Assembly: GCA_028641055.1 (NCBI GenBank)
Contig: CM054060.1
Span: 165,506,416-165,570,415 of the forward strand
Direction of reading: 5' to 3'
Origin: Alopecurus myosuroides
Taxonomy: Eukaryota; Streptophyta; Magnoliopsida; Poales; Poaceae
DNA length: 64,000 nt
In this document: piece after piece, positions 23,233 through 35,763 of the stretch
Layout: each line of letters opens with the position of its first letter
Position numbering within the stretch: the stretch's first letter is position 1
The notes under the pieces: generated by a model
What the model saw: only the letters and a program-made list of their open reading frames with translations
Databases searched by the model: none
What the model was told of the DNA's origin: nothing
Translations under genes and position numbers: made by a program

Positions 23233-26200
23233 TGTCGCACCCGGACTTCTAGGGGATACTCACAGACCGTTAAACAATAGATAAATGGCTTACGGGGCAT
23301 ACCGGCACCCACATCTCAATATGAGCAGGCCAACACATAAACGTGTGACAACCATTATCTTACTATTCATCGTCTGCGCAAACCATCCCGTAGAAATCCA
23401 GATACTTCCATTAACGTACTTCAAAACATACACACATGGTATGTCAACGGCATTGGAACAAGTGATATCACAACAGATCTCTACGACACAAAAGATTGAA
23501 ATAAGTTGCAAATAGCTCTCATTAGAGCAGAGATAGCAAATACAATCATCCAGAGGGCACATGCCCCAACATATCATCATTACATCACAGCGGAAGCATT
23601 CAACATGTCTGAGTACAGACAAGATCCAAATAGGCCTAAGAGGCCGGAAACGAAAAGACGGAGCCCATCCACGAAGTCTCGGATCCTGCCCGGGTCTGCT
23701 ATCTACTCGTCAGCAGTCTCGTCATACTCCACGTAGTAGCCACCATGGGGATCCTCGGAAATGTAGTCTGCGGAAACCACAGCCCCAAAGGGGTCAGTAC
23801 ATAAACGTACTGGCAAGCAAGACTCACAATTCACCAAAGTGTAACCCGTCAACACCAAGCACAGATGCTTTGGGTTCAACGGAGGAAAGGGGATATAAAA
23901 GATGCTGCAACTGGCTGCGCTAACCAACTACAGAGTTTCTACCACTTCCGGCTAAACAGAAAGAAGATAAGATAGCGTATCGTAACCAACTATAGCTAAC
24001 CACCAAACAAACCCATCCTGGACCTCGCCCCTTATCCAAAGAAGCAATCCGAGGATAACTCACACAGTTGAAATAATGATGGTTCAGATTATTGTGTCAA
24101 TAAGCCTATTACTAGTCAAGTTGTTAATCATTGGGTGTAAGGTTGTTAATCATTAGGTTTAAGTTGTCCTGAGTACTTGTTAGCCAGTACTTTCACCAAG
24201 TAATCCATAACCGCGGAAAACATGGCTTCTCGAGAAGATTTATCCCTGCAGGGGTGCACCAATTTGGCCGTACACGTAAGAATAACCCGCCAGACGGGGA
24301 TCAAACCCACCAAGCGAGGTACTCAACACAACCCTACTCTTCTTCGCATCAAGCCCAAAGCACCTTGGGCGCACGGCTAATCGAGCCCCGAAGAAAGGGG
24401 ACCCTCATAGCACTCTAAGAACGTGTCCCCCTATATGCCGACTACAAAAGTTCCACCCTGGCCTGGGCTCGCAAAAACATGCATGCGGCAAATGGAAAAC
24501 ACGAACTAAATGAGGCGATTTGGACGAGATGCGAATCGAATCAAATTGAGGGGGGCGCCCATACTCGCTTCCCACATGCGGTTAGTGCGCTCATCATGGA
24601 TCAGTAGACAAGACCCTTTTCCTATTAGGGTCGACACTAGCAGGCGTCAAAACCACGCAGGGCCTCCTGCCGGTGCCTTATCATCAAATTTATTATTAAT
24701 AACAACATTAGCATGATTGATTGATTAAACATCGAGCCCACAGAACATAAAAGTAATAGAGACAGAAAGTAACGGGTAACAGACTCGAGCAAAACAACCC
24801 TAAGCATGCTAGTAAGACACGGGCAACAAGCAAAAGGTTATAGGTATGGAGGTGAGGCAATATCAGGGTTACAGGATACATGTGATAGGTTCGTAACAGA
24901 AGCAACTATTCATAGGGCTAGCAGAATAGACAACGGAAAGTATCGGTAACCAATGTTGAAAGGAACACGATGGTTCATGTGAGTGAATACTTGCCTGCAA
25001 ACCCAGTAGCCTGGTACTGAGCTAAGTCCTTAGAAGGGGGTGTCGTAAGAATCGTCGGTCTCAACGTCGTCGTTTATCCGAGAAGAAGCAAACAAACAAC
25101 GCAGAGAGATAAACAATCAATATCATGGCATAATACACAAACATGGGATGATGCATGACCATTTAATTGATGCATCAAAATAAACTAGTTGACAATATAA
25201 CAACATGATTAAATGGACCCACATGCAATTGGATTGCATATGAAAAGCCCATGAATTATGGTTGAATTAGTTGTTCTACAACTAATCATCATGTGAAAGT
25301 TTATTAGCATGATGCATGGATGAGGAAAACAACAAAATAACAACAATAGAACCAAATGGAAATAAGGTTTAACAAGTTTGGAATTTCAGTTATTAAGTTA
25401 GGAAATTTTGGTTACTTAAAGGTGTTGCTCAAGCATTTGTTGTTTTCATCAAGTTTAATTGTTCAAATTAAATAACAAAGTTCATATTTGGAAATAACAC
25501 ACAATTTTATATGGAATACATGTTTCACTTGTTGAAAAAGGATTTTGGATGAATTACTTATGAATTAAACAAGTTTAAACAAGAATTAAAAGAATTTAAT
25601 TCAAACATGAACTTATTTGAATTTTTTATTTGTTCAAAACAGTAAGTGAGGTTCATATTTGAAAGGCTCATACTTTTAGGGTTGGAAAACATATTTTATA
25701 GTTTCAAAAATAATTTAATTTGATCAAGTTATGAATTTAACAATATTAAATGATTTAAACAAGGTTTAAATCATTTAAGCAATTTTAATTATTCAAAACA
25801 TGAAACAAATTTTATATTTGGAAAGGTGGTTTAATTTTGCATGGAAAACATATTTCATTTGTTGAAATTGGATTTAAAATGAGCAAGTTATTATTTTGGC
25901 AATTTTAAATGCAATAATTAAGAAACAGTTGTTTTCAGCAATTTAAATTATTCAAAACAGCAAACAAAATTTATATTTGGAAAGTACATGAAAAGTTGAT
26001 TGGAAAACATATTTAGTTTGTGGAATTTGGAATTTTTATGCCCAAGTTATGAATTTTGCAAAATTAAGTGAATTAAACAAGAATTCAAATATTGCACCAA
26101 TTTAAAATATTCAAAACAGTAAACAAATTTTATATTTGGATATAGCATTTAATTTGGTACAGAAAACATATTAAAAATGTTGAATTTGGAGTTGGGATGA

Positions 26201-28021
26201 ATTACTTATGCATTTTACAAGTTAAGGTGCAAATCTGCCATTTTTATCACCTCTAGGGACTTAGGAAAAATATTACAGGGCTAGAAAAGAAATTGCAGGG
26301 GCCTAACTATGATTTCCTGGAAGTTTCTATATGAAAACAAATGGAAATAAAAAGGTTGGTTTTATTTGGGAGAGGGGGGACTCGAACCCCCACCTCCTGC
26401 TGTGAGATTGGGGTGTTAACCAGTGGGCTGGTGTGCTGTTTGGTGATAGGAAGGGCAGATCGGGGGGTAAGAGGTTTTGCGCGCGGCCTGCATCTGCTAA
26501 CTGAACCTTTTGCGTGCGGGTGTGTTTCTGAAACGCGACGGAGGTTCGATCGGCAGCGACTGGCGGCGGTCTGAGGGTGGAGGCGAGCGGCCGTGGGGTG
26601 CCGCGGGGTGGTGGGTGCTCGTGGCGGTTGCCCGTGCGGAGGGGAGTAGGGGAGAGGGGGGCGCTCACCTAGGGGGCGGACAGAGGGAGGAGGCGGTCGT
26701 TGACGCAGAGGTGGCGACCGGCGGCTTGGAGCGGACGGCGGCGGCGATGGGAGGCCTCCCGGCCCGCGCCGAGGTGATGAGGAGGGAGCCCGCGGTGGGG
26801 CGGCTCCATTCCCGCCCTCGCCGCGGCCGGAGGGGGACCCCAGGGGCGGCGATCACCGGCGGCAGAGGGCTGAAATTTTCGGTGGTGCAGGTTCAGACAA
26901 GATACAGAGAAGGAGTTGGAGGTGGGAGGAGAGATGGAGGCGGTGAGAGGGAAGAAGGAGGGAGGAGGGAAGGGCATAGGGAACCCTAGGGTTAGAGCTT
27001 AGGTTATAGGGAGGGGGAGTGAGCTGCACCGTTGCTGGTTCCTCCTCTGCAACGTGGACACCTGCGATGGAGACCGTACAGGAGGTGGAAGACGACCTGA
27101 AGAGGTACCGGGCTGAGGGAGGTGTTGGGCTGAGGGGAGAGTTGGGCCTGCTGCCTCTCTCCCTTGTGTGTTTTTTTTTTGGCTCTAATGTTTTTTTTTT
27201 GCTGATTAGAAATAGGAAGGAAAAGGTATGTTTTGGGGTTTAGGAAAATTAGAGAAATTTTGGGTGAGTTTATTAAGTCAAAAACAATCACTTGCCAAGT
27301 TGGTTTTTTCAAAAGTTCAAATCTAAATTGTTATTTGTGATTTAACTCAAATTTGAAAGAATTTGCTTATGAAGTGATTATTATTGAAAACAACAATTTT
27401 AATAGGGTGAACCCTATTGCTAATTGGATTAAAAGATTAGAATTGTTTGGTACTTTTCATGACTTGAAATTTGGTGCTGTTTGTGAATGTGATTTGAATT
27501 TTTGAATGCAAATTGGAATTAATTGATTGATTAAAAACCACCATTTTAATAGTTGAACATTATGGAATAATTGGAAACAATTAATGTTTTGATTTGAACT
27601 TTTTATTTGAAAAAGAGTGTAACCGAGCAAGTATGAACAATTATTTGGATGTTGGTTTGGAATTTCAAATGGAAAACAAATTGAATTTGAAAAGGGTTTG
27701 ATATTAAATGAATTTTCTATAGAAACAAAACAACAGTTTGGAGTCACAACTTTTATGGAAACAAATGATTGTTTTGATTTGAAATATCATTTTGGAAATT
27801 GTAACATCACAAGGATGAAACAAAAGGTTTGAAATTTGGTTTGAAATTCAAATAGAAAACAAAGGAAAACAGAGGAAAACAGTTGGAAAACAAATGAAAA
27901 CAGAGGAAAACAAATGGAAAACAAGCAAAACAAATGCAATCAACATGATGCCATGATGCAAAACATAAAATAACAGAGAGCAAACATTCTAATGGCTATT
28001 TTTCATACTTGGGATGTTACA
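23233..28021 (-). repeat. E5 5' LTR
   Basis: 4789 bases, the longer, undeleted copy. It contains the 58-base segment 25262-25319 missing from the sister LTR. T-arm-like motif 26375-26391, twin hairpins 23783-23812. Open frames such as 26510-26989 lie in the GC-rich leader and match in both LTRs simply because the LTRs are duplicates; they are not supported as genes. Confidence 0.93.
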
Positions 28022-28026
28022 ATCAC

Positions 28027-28507
28027 CAGAAGCACCACTCACATGGTGAAGGATCTGACTCTGAGTGCTAGACATAGATGTGTCCCTGCGGTAGGTCTGG
28101 TACTGCTCCTTGTGGATATCCACCTTCATTCATAGCACGTTGCGCTGAAACCATGAGAGCTTCCTGACATTGCGCAGAGTGGTGGAAGGATCAAACTGGT
28201 GAGCACTAGGAGGGGCCACTCCTCCCATAGAGGAACCACCCTCAGAAGGAGGAACAGGAGCACGAACAACCTTCTTCCTCTTGATATACAGCCTCTTAAA
28301 ATGATTTTCTTCCTTGGGCAACTCATTGAACTCCCTCTTCATTGTGTCCTTGATAAGCATCATGATATATGGTCCATAACGTATGGTGTTCCCACCAATC
28401 ATAGCATTTTTCAACTCATGGAAGATAATGTCCATGACATCCACAGTATAAATTGGCAGTAGCAACCTCATCCACCATACACTGCTTAGCCAAAATGAGA
28501 AGATTGT
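28027..28507 (-). pseudogene. E4 extra 3' ORF, middle piece
   Basis: Minus-strand frame from 28471 towards 28027, containing IRYGPYIMMLIKD, a motif I associate with the 'putative plant transposon protein' type extra ORF. One in-frame TGA near 28130 interrupts it (QRNVL stop MKVDIHK). It lies between the E6 insertion (28508) and the E5 insertion (28021). A basic RLYIKRKK stretch near 28270 could be nuclear-localising. Confidence 0.65.
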
Positions 28508-29051
28508 TGTCGAGACATCGTAGTAGAATTCAAAGATGGGGGTGCCATGAGACTACTGATAGAGACGTGGGGGGACGTGGTAGTATGACGAACAATGACA
28601 CCAAGGTTTTACCCAGGTTCGGTACGTCGCAACTAGGCGGCACTCCTACTCCTGCAATATCACTAAATAAGGGCCGAAACCTGAAGTATACAAAGTACAA
28701 TGTGAGTTAGGTTTAGCTACTCGACAAGGATCAACCTCTCGGCGAGTTAGCTTCTAGCTTATTCTCTGTCTTTCTTATCTCCCATCCGGATTTATATAAT
28801 AGCCGGGTTAGGGCTTACAGAAAAGGAAACCTAGAAGACTACGGTAAGTTCTAACTTGGAAGGCAAGAATTCGCCTTCTACTCCAAGCCATACCACGTGG
28901 GCCGTGGTCCGGGTTCTTCTAGAATCCGGCTTCTGCGCGTCAGCTTACTGAGCCACCTAATGGACCGTAATCCATTACCATTCAGGCCACCCTGGTAATC
29001 CGGCACTTTAGGCCACCATCTGATATACCCCTAATTGGTATATATCCGACA
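28508..29051 (-). repeat. E6 3' LTR
   Basis: 544 bases TGTCGAGACATCG...ATATCCGACA, the same length as 38585-39128 with about 24 substitutions. TATA (minus TATATAAA) at 28791-28798. The purine tract TTGGGGGC lies at 29053-29062 on the minus strand. Confidence 0.93.
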
Positions 29052-29442
29052 GTAGCCCCCAAGAAGGATTGAGACTTCAATTTGCCGTCTTTCGTCAAAT
29101 TCGCATTCTTTCCGAGAAATGTCGGCTCTTCGTCTTGATTCTTCTTTTCCTTCAAATCATGCTTTAACGCGAAACTCGGATTTCGGGAAATCCGCCTTTT
29201 TCTTCCATGATCCTTCGTGGAGAAGGAACTTCCTACGTCAGCGATGAAATCATGCGGACGTCAGGGACGTTTGGGTTTCGAGTGTGAAACCCTGAAATGT
29301 ATCACTGACAGATTCTCGCGGGAAACGAGGAGATAGCAATAATCACATGTCGATTCATTTCTCATATTTGTCGGCGAGTGACATGCGTTGAGAATCCAAC
29401 GGTCTAAAGAGCCGTTAGCGCGCATCGTAAAGGATTTCCGGC

Positions 29443-29450
29443 TATAAATA
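29443..29450 (+). promoter_or_regulatory. TATA box of E6 antisense gene
   Basis: TATAAATA in CCGGCTATAAATAGCCC on the plus strand, opposite to gag-pol, 179 bases before the proposed start codon. A C-rich, CT-rich stretch follows, as in plant 5' leaders. Confidence 0.7.
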
Positions 29451-29621
29451 GCCCTCTTCGTGCCCTCCGGCAATCCTTCTGCTCTCCTCTCACCTTCTAG
29501 CTCAAGCGCCATAGCCCCCGAGCCACAGTCCCAGCGAGAGCAAAGCAGAGCACGTACTGATCCAAGCAGCGTTCCTGGACTTCTCGTCGGGAGCTCGAGG
29601 TCCTCACCGCGCCGCCAAGTC

Positions 29622-32600
29622 ATGGATTCACCGCGCGTTTCCCAGGAGCACTTTGTCTCCGCGGACATCGACGACATCATCAACATGATGGACCCGCTGC
29701 TCGACTCGCCGAGCCACGCCACCATCGACGCGCCGGAGAACTTTTCCGACGGCCAGGTCCGCGAGGATCTACATCTCACGGCCGATAACCTGGCCGCATC
29801 TTCCTCTACGCCGCCTCTGCCTCTCGCCCCCAAAACGGCGGAAGAAACAGTCATCCTTGTCGTAGAGGAGCTCGCCGCCGCGGCCGCTACCGCCGGAGCC
29901 GAGGACGAGGGCAAGACTTCCGGCAATTGGAACCGGTGCAACATTTCCCCCTCCCTTCTTCCGACAATGGAGAAGGAGGGGTTGGTTGGGAAGGGAAAGT
30001 GGCGTACGAGGAAGAAGAGTCCGAGCCTTCACCTAAGGCCGGAGAGCGGGTTCTACCCACTTCTCATATCTCACGAGGTATGGGATTTCCGCCATCCGCC
30101 TTCTTCCTCCAGGTAATCAATCACTACAACATCCAGCCTCACAACTTGCCACCTAACTCCATTCTATACTTAGCCGGGTTCCAGGCCCTTTTTGAAGGGT
30201 ATTTAGGAATAGCGCCTAGACTAGATTTCTGGCAGTATTGCTTTGGAATTAAGAGAAACCCCACAGAGGGCGCTCTTCCAACCTGTGGAACCATATCTTT
30301 CACCCTGCGTAGATTCAGGGAAGATTGGTTCTCGAAGAGAAAAACGTTGGAATCCGTGAAATTCTGGACAGGTTCCTTTTTCTATCAACAAGATATCCCA
30401 TTTCCTGGAAAGGAAACCGGGGTTCCACCATTTGTCAATGCTGTCGCTACTCCCCAAGATAACTGGGATGCAGAAGCAGTGCAGACCTTGCCGGACGATT
30501 TGATGAAAATCAAACGGCGCATCGCCAAGCTCACCTCCTCAAAACCTCCTCTTACCGGAACCGACACAATTTTGTGCTGGTTCGGAAGACGTATCCAACC
30601 TCTTGCACATCGAACCCGGCTTCTATGCGAATACAAGGGTCCAAAAGACAAGATGAGGGGAACGGATAAGGCTTTCACGAAAAGGGACTTCAAAAAATGG
30701 GTCAATCATTTGGATGCCACTCGCGACCAGTATGAAGAAAGTCGAGAGATGTATCATGAAGGGAACAAGATTCCAAAGGTATGTTCTTTTCTCTTTGGAC
30801 AATTTTCTCGGATTTTTGTCTTTCTCTGTTTTCTTAACTTAGTCGGATATTTGGCCATTTCCATAGTTCGATGACCTCACGGAAAAGGATCTTGCAACTG
30901 ACGCCGAACTTGACGAACTGCACGCCAAGTTTTACGGTGGTCGGAATCGTAAAAGGCCGGCAACCATTGAAGAGGTGGTGGATCTTGACGGAGTTCCCGT
31001 CGCTACATCTAGGTAATTCTCTAGGTATTTCGTACCTTTGCCTGCTTTTTGTTGCATAAGCTGTTTTGGTTTCTAGGAATACTGATTTCTCGGATTTCCT
31101 TCTTCCTCCTTTCCCCTTCAGCCTTGCGCCAACTTCTTTAAAATCAAAGAAACTGAAGAATCATAAGGCCACTATCGGCAAGGGGGCTCCATCTACTGCT
31201 ACAGCTCCCTCTACCCCCGTTACTCTTGGGGGAGAAGATCAGTCTGCAAAGCCGGAGGAATACCCACTGCCGACCAGCCAGCCCATTGAATCTGAGATGG
31301 GTGCGAGGGAAAGGGCGGAGCCGGATATGGGCGGTCCTTCTCGTACAACTGAGGAGGAACCCATTCCTACTTTTAACAGAGAATTCAAGGTAAAGGAAGA
31401 ACCATTCGACGAACTCGGATATATTCATCCAGGGGCTACCAAGTTCTTCGCTCATGCTCCTATGATCCGTCCTTGGCCGCAAGGCGGACTAATTGTAAGG
31501 AATAACTTCGTATTTTTACCTCGGCAGGTCATCCAGGACGGCCTTCACCATGTTGGGATTCTTTTTGCAGACTATGCAAAAGAATTCAACGACAACTTGT
31601 CGAGTTTGCAGCGGATGAGTCAGGTAATACCTCTAGCCCCCAAGCAATAAGTCAAATGCATGCTTTTTCCTTAATGCTTTTTTCACTTTTATGCTTGTTT
31701 TTAACTTAAGCATTTTTTTCTCTTTTCCGTGTTTCAGCAAACTGCTAAGAACATCAACCTGGAAGTTTTCAACAAACTTACCATCAAGAACAAGGAGGTG
31801 AGAAACCTTCTTTCTATTCTTGATGTTAAGGAGGCAGAACTGGCATCCACTCAGCTGCAGCTGAAGGAAACAACAGGTAAGATATTTCTCTGCTTCCAGT
31901 TGTGTAATTTTTTCTAAGTATTTTTCCGAGTTTTCTAACTCGTCTTTTTTACTTGCTTTTCAGCTTCTTTGGAGAAAGCCAAACAAATTGCTGAAGATGC
32001 CAGCAACGCCGAAAACTTCCGCCGAGAAAACCTGGATCTTCACAAGCTCACTGTGAAGTTGCAGCAGGACCTGGAAGCTAGCCAACTGGCCATTGGCATT
32101 GCCGAGTCCAATGTCTCCAACCAAGCAGCCAAGGACAAGGACACCATCCGAGATTTGGAGAATGCCTTGAACCAGCGCTTGGAGAAGGGCGCCGAGATGG
32201 ACAAGATTCTCAGTAAGTACTTTACCTTTTACCGGATTTTCCATGTTTACATCTTTCTCTGTTTTCTCTAACACTTTTGTGTTTTACTGAAACAGGAGAT
32301 AGCCCCCAGCTTACTCGGATTGAGAAAATCCGAGCTTTTGGGAAGGTATTCACCGCAATCAAGGCTGCGGGGATGTTGCTGGTCAACAAATGCCTTCCCT
32401 CTAGGAATGGGGAGTTCTCGGAAGTTGAAAAACTTTCGGGAGCCATCGTGGAGGTGGCGGAGTCCAGGGAGTCCACCCTTCGCTCCGTGGCACGCGGTGG
32501 TGCGCGCATGGCTCTAGGGCTCATGCGCATGCACTACCCAACTGCCAAATCTTGGCGCGTGGCTTCCGGCATCCCTCAAGGATATACGGAGGCGCAGAGG

Positions 32601-32735
32601 GCTAGCATCTTTGAAGAAATCAAAGGTCATGCCACCAAGATTGCCACCATGGTGAACGTCTCCACCTTCTACCCGGAGGAAACTATTCCGGAAACTCCCG
32701 AGCAATCCAGCAACGAAGACGACTCGGATGCCTGA
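29622..32735 (+). CDS. Antisense spliced gene in E6 ('putative gypsy-type transposon' family)
   Basis: Six exons with GT...AG borders are visible: 29622-30778, 30867-31012, 31077-31623, 31738-31876, 31964-32212 and 32296-32735 (TGA). Phases are consistent across introns 1-5, and exons 2-6 have no stop. Exon 1 begins at ATG 29622 in a good plant context; one frame change is needed near 29900-30000 (a frameshift or an unseen small intron). Exon 1 carries the family's conserved block (FLQVINHYNIQPHNLPPNSI, LAGFQALFEGYLGI), exons 4-5 a heptad-rich coiled coil, and the C-terminus is acidic. This family is known as an antisense extra ORF in Grande-like Tat elements; its role is unknown. Confidence 0.75.
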
Positions 32736-33355
32736 AGGAAGGTGCCTGGTCCTGGGTAGGAGATAGGAAATAGAAGCATTACTGATCTTAGAATGTAAAC
32801 TTATTGTAATGATTTCTATTCCTTTGTATAAACATGTACTCCGTCTATTGCAGTAATATTATTTAATCTTTGCAAGTTTTCCGGGGTTTATTCCTTTATC
32901 TTCTAAGTTCTCTGGTTTGTATATTTAACTGTCCTTAGTGTTTGAAATGGCTCGATAGTATTTTAATCTTCATGCCAAGTGATTGGGTATAACCAATCAG
33001 TCGAAACTCGGAAACATGGATTATACTAAAGGCATTTTTACTTACTAGCTTCAGTGACCCAACATAAAAACAATCAGATAATACTTAGAGAACAGTAAGG
33101 AATTTTTTGAATGAAAGTCAGGCAAGCAGGCACAATCTGGGTTTCCTTAAGCCTTTTTAGGCTGAAAATCATTCAGTTTTTTAACACCGAGCACGCAGGC
33201 ACAATTCGGGTTAACATTGAGTATTTTGAAAGATCATTGGGAAATAGATAAGACGGAAATATGCTTTATACTAATAAACATGTCAAAAAAACATAGATGT
33301 TCGAATTCCGATAACTTTATTTCATGATCTCAAAGATGTTTACATAGAAATTGAA
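32736..33355. other. E6 region between antisense gene and integrase end
   Basis: AT-rich, no coding on either strand. It probably holds the 3' ends of both convergent transcripts. Two short repeats, AGGCACAATCTGGGTT and AGGCACAATTCGGGTT (about 33127 and 33198), recur. Confidence 0.5.
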
Positions 33356-34470
33356 CTAAGTATAGAAGGGACGTAACTGCTGGATGCTCCAGGGTCTTTT
33401 GGTCTCCCCTAGTTCGTCATCTATCTTTCTCTTTCTTTTGCGATTCGGCTTTTCGGAATCATCTTCCGTATCTCGAATATCTACAAGATAGTATGATCCA
33501 TTTTTCATAGCCTTGCTGATGACAAATGGTCCTTCCCAAACTGGGGCCAATTTGTGCTTTCTTTGTTGTACCAATCTTAGCACTAAGTCGCCTTCTTTAA
33601 AAGAACGATGTCTGATTTTCCGACTATGGTAACGTCATAAACCTTGCTGATAAATGGCAGATCTTTGAAGCACAAGTTCTCGTTCTTCCTCTAGGAGATC
33701 GACGGCATCCTGTTGTGCACTTTCGGCATCTGAGTCATCGAAAGCCGGCACTCTTGGGCTATCATGGATCATGTCCGTTGGAAGGAATGCTTCCGCGCCG
33801 TAAACAAGGAAAAACGGGGTTTGCCATGTTGACCTGTTTGGCATCGTTCGAATACTCCAAAGCACAGAGGGTAACTCTTCCACCCATGCTCCAGCTGCTC
33901 TATGAAGAGGAGATTCAAGTCTTGGGCGTATTCCTTGCAGGATAGAACTATTCATTCTTTCAACCTGCCCATTGGATTGCGGGTGTGCCATAGATGCAAG
34001 ATCTAGGCGTATTCCCGTTTGACGGCAATATTTTGCCAACTCTGCAATAGAGAAATTTGTCCCGTTGTCGGTTATTATGCTGTGTGGAACATTGTACCTC
34101 ATGACTATGTCAATGATGAAATTCCTGGCAGTTACACCGTCAAGCTTTTTGATGGGTTTTGCCTCCACCCACTTGGTATACTTATCCAATGTAACGAGTA
34201 GATGTGTAAGTCCATCTCTTGCAGTTTTGAATGGTCCCATCATATCTAGCCCCCAGACCGCAAACGGCCATGTAATAGGGATAGTTTTGAGTGTTTGGCT
34301 GGCATATTCGTCTGCTTGGCGTAATACTGACATCCGGAACATGTATTGACTATGTGTTCGGCGTCTGTCTTGGCTGTTAGCCAGAATAACCCTGCACGAA
34401 ATGCTTTCTTAACTATGCTTTTTGATTGAACATGATGTCCGCAATCTCCAGCATGGATTTCTTGCAGAAT
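33356..34470 (-). pseudogene. E6 integrase, broken
   Basis: Zinc site: HAGDCGHH region near 34450-34420 and CSGCQ near 34340-34355. The DDE core lies in the frame 34342-33635: D in GLDMMGP (about 34250), D in ITDNGTNF (about 34065), E in GQVERMN (about 33965). The C-terminal domain continues in another frame (33583-33356) after a break at 33600-33635 and ends PFYT-stop. A stop near 34470 separates it from RNase H. It inserts the DNA copy into the genome when functional; this copy is not. Confidence 0.85.
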
Positions 34471-34473
34471 TTC

Positions 34474-35105
34474 TCAGCCTTCTTCTGGTGAAATACATCG
34501 CAGAAAAATTCCGGTAGTGCTGCGTTTATACAGGCAATCATTGATTATCGTGTATCCTTTGCATCGATGTTTTATTTGTCTTTGCAAGACCTTGTCTGCT
34601 CCATCCGGATACTTCTGATCTACTAAGAAGTTTAGAAATGGAATTTTCCAATCCGGGTTAACGAGCAGGACTTCGATTGACTCGGAAACTAGAGGATAGT
34701 CGACATCTCCACCTTTTATGGATGGTTCATTCAAATGTTGGACAAACACACCTGGTGGTAGGGTTTTCACACTTTCTGAGCCCATGCGGGCTAATGCGTC
34801 CGCGTTCCAGTTTTCTTCCCTTTTGACATGAAGTACTTCAAATCCCAGGAAGCAAATTGCAAACTCGTCCACCGTTCTCTGATATTCGGCCATGATGGGG
34901 CTTTTAGCATCTCATGTTTGGTTGAGCTGATGTTGTACCAAATCTGAGTCACCATAGCATAAGATGCGTTTGACACCTATTTATTTTGCAATATGCAAGG
35001 CATGAAGCAAAGCTTCGTATTCTGCCACATTATTGTTGGCGTTGAAGTGTATTTGTAATACATACTCCATTGTGTCTCCCTTGGGGGATTTTCGGACTAC
35101 CCCAG
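34474..35105 (-). pseudogene. E6 second (archaeal-type) RNase H, broken
   Basis: Tat-lineage elements carry an extra RNase H next to integrase. Here it begins SPKGDTMEYVLQIHF (about 35085), with NNNVAEYEALLHAL near 35030 (catalytic E) and CYGDSDLVQHQL near 34955 (catalytic D), and continues as EYQRTVDEFAICFLGFEV...NADALARMGSE in the frame from 34893. Stops at about 34978 and 34905 break it. Its N-terminus abuts protease sequence directly, so RT and the gypsy RNase H are gone. Confidence 0.8.
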
Positions 35106-35760
35106 CTCCTTCAGTTCTTCCTTTGCTATCACCTTTTCTGCGCAAAGGGCATTTTCTTTTTCCAGCTCGTTTGCCAATTTGAAGTCTACCTTTATGGTGA
35201 TTACTCCTCCTTTTGGCCCCGGCATCTTCAGCTTGTTATAGATATAACATGATCTTGCCATGAACTTGGCGAAAGCTGGACGTCCGAGTATTGCGTGATA
35301 CACGCTTTCGAACGGCACAACCTCGAAGGATACTTTTTCCTACCGGAAATGTTCTTTCTCTCCAAAGGTTACGTCTAGGGAAATTTCTCCTAGGGATCAT
35401 GCTTGCCTGCCAGGAATGATGCCGTGAAAACGTATGTTGCTATGATTGAGCTGGGTCTCGGAGATTCGCAGATGTTTCAATGTATCCAGGTACATTATGT
35501 TGATGCTGGATCCTCCATCCATCAGCACTCTTTTTAGCCTAGTGTTTTAAACAATAGGACTTACAACTAGAGCTTGCGTGCCGGGTTCTGGGATGTTTCC
35601 AGGATGATCAGATTGATCCCAGGTAATTGGTGTGTTTGAGTACTTCAAGAATTTCGGGGTTGGTGGGACAACCGCGTTTATTTCTCGAAGTGTTCTCTTT
35701 GCCACCTTTGCCGAGGGAGTTGCTAGGAAAGTTAGGTTGCATTCTCCGTCAACTCTCGGA
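35106..35760 (-). pseudogene. E6 protease region, broken
   Basis: The active-site-type M-D-G-G-S-S motif is near 35520 on the minus strand and the Y-H-A-I-L-G-R-P-A motif near 35300, which ends the protease fold in this lineage. Stops near 35540, 35400 and 35340 interrupt it. The frame then runs to KEELKEL at about 35105, where it joins the second RNase H. Normally about 1.3-1.5 kb of RT and RNase H would lie here. Confidence 0.75.
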
Positions 35761-35763
35761 AAC

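Larger units (their letters stand above)
17568..28021 (-). mobile_element. E5: non-autonomous Tekay-related element with 4.7-kb LTRs
   Basis: Direct LTRs 17568-22299 and 23233-28021 enclose only 933 bases. Target duplication ATCAC at 17563-17567 and 28022-28026. The primer site (minus TGGTATCAGAGC) at 23219-23230 and a polypurine tract (minus AAGGGGGGCGTTT, about 22300-22312) set a minus orientation. The interior is a mosaic of five pieces that match, in order, separated parts of the E8 interior, so E5 is an internal-deletion derivative of an E8-like element. About 37 hand-counted substitutions in 4.7 kb between the LTRs indicate recent insertion. It needs gag-pol in trans. Confidence 0.93.
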
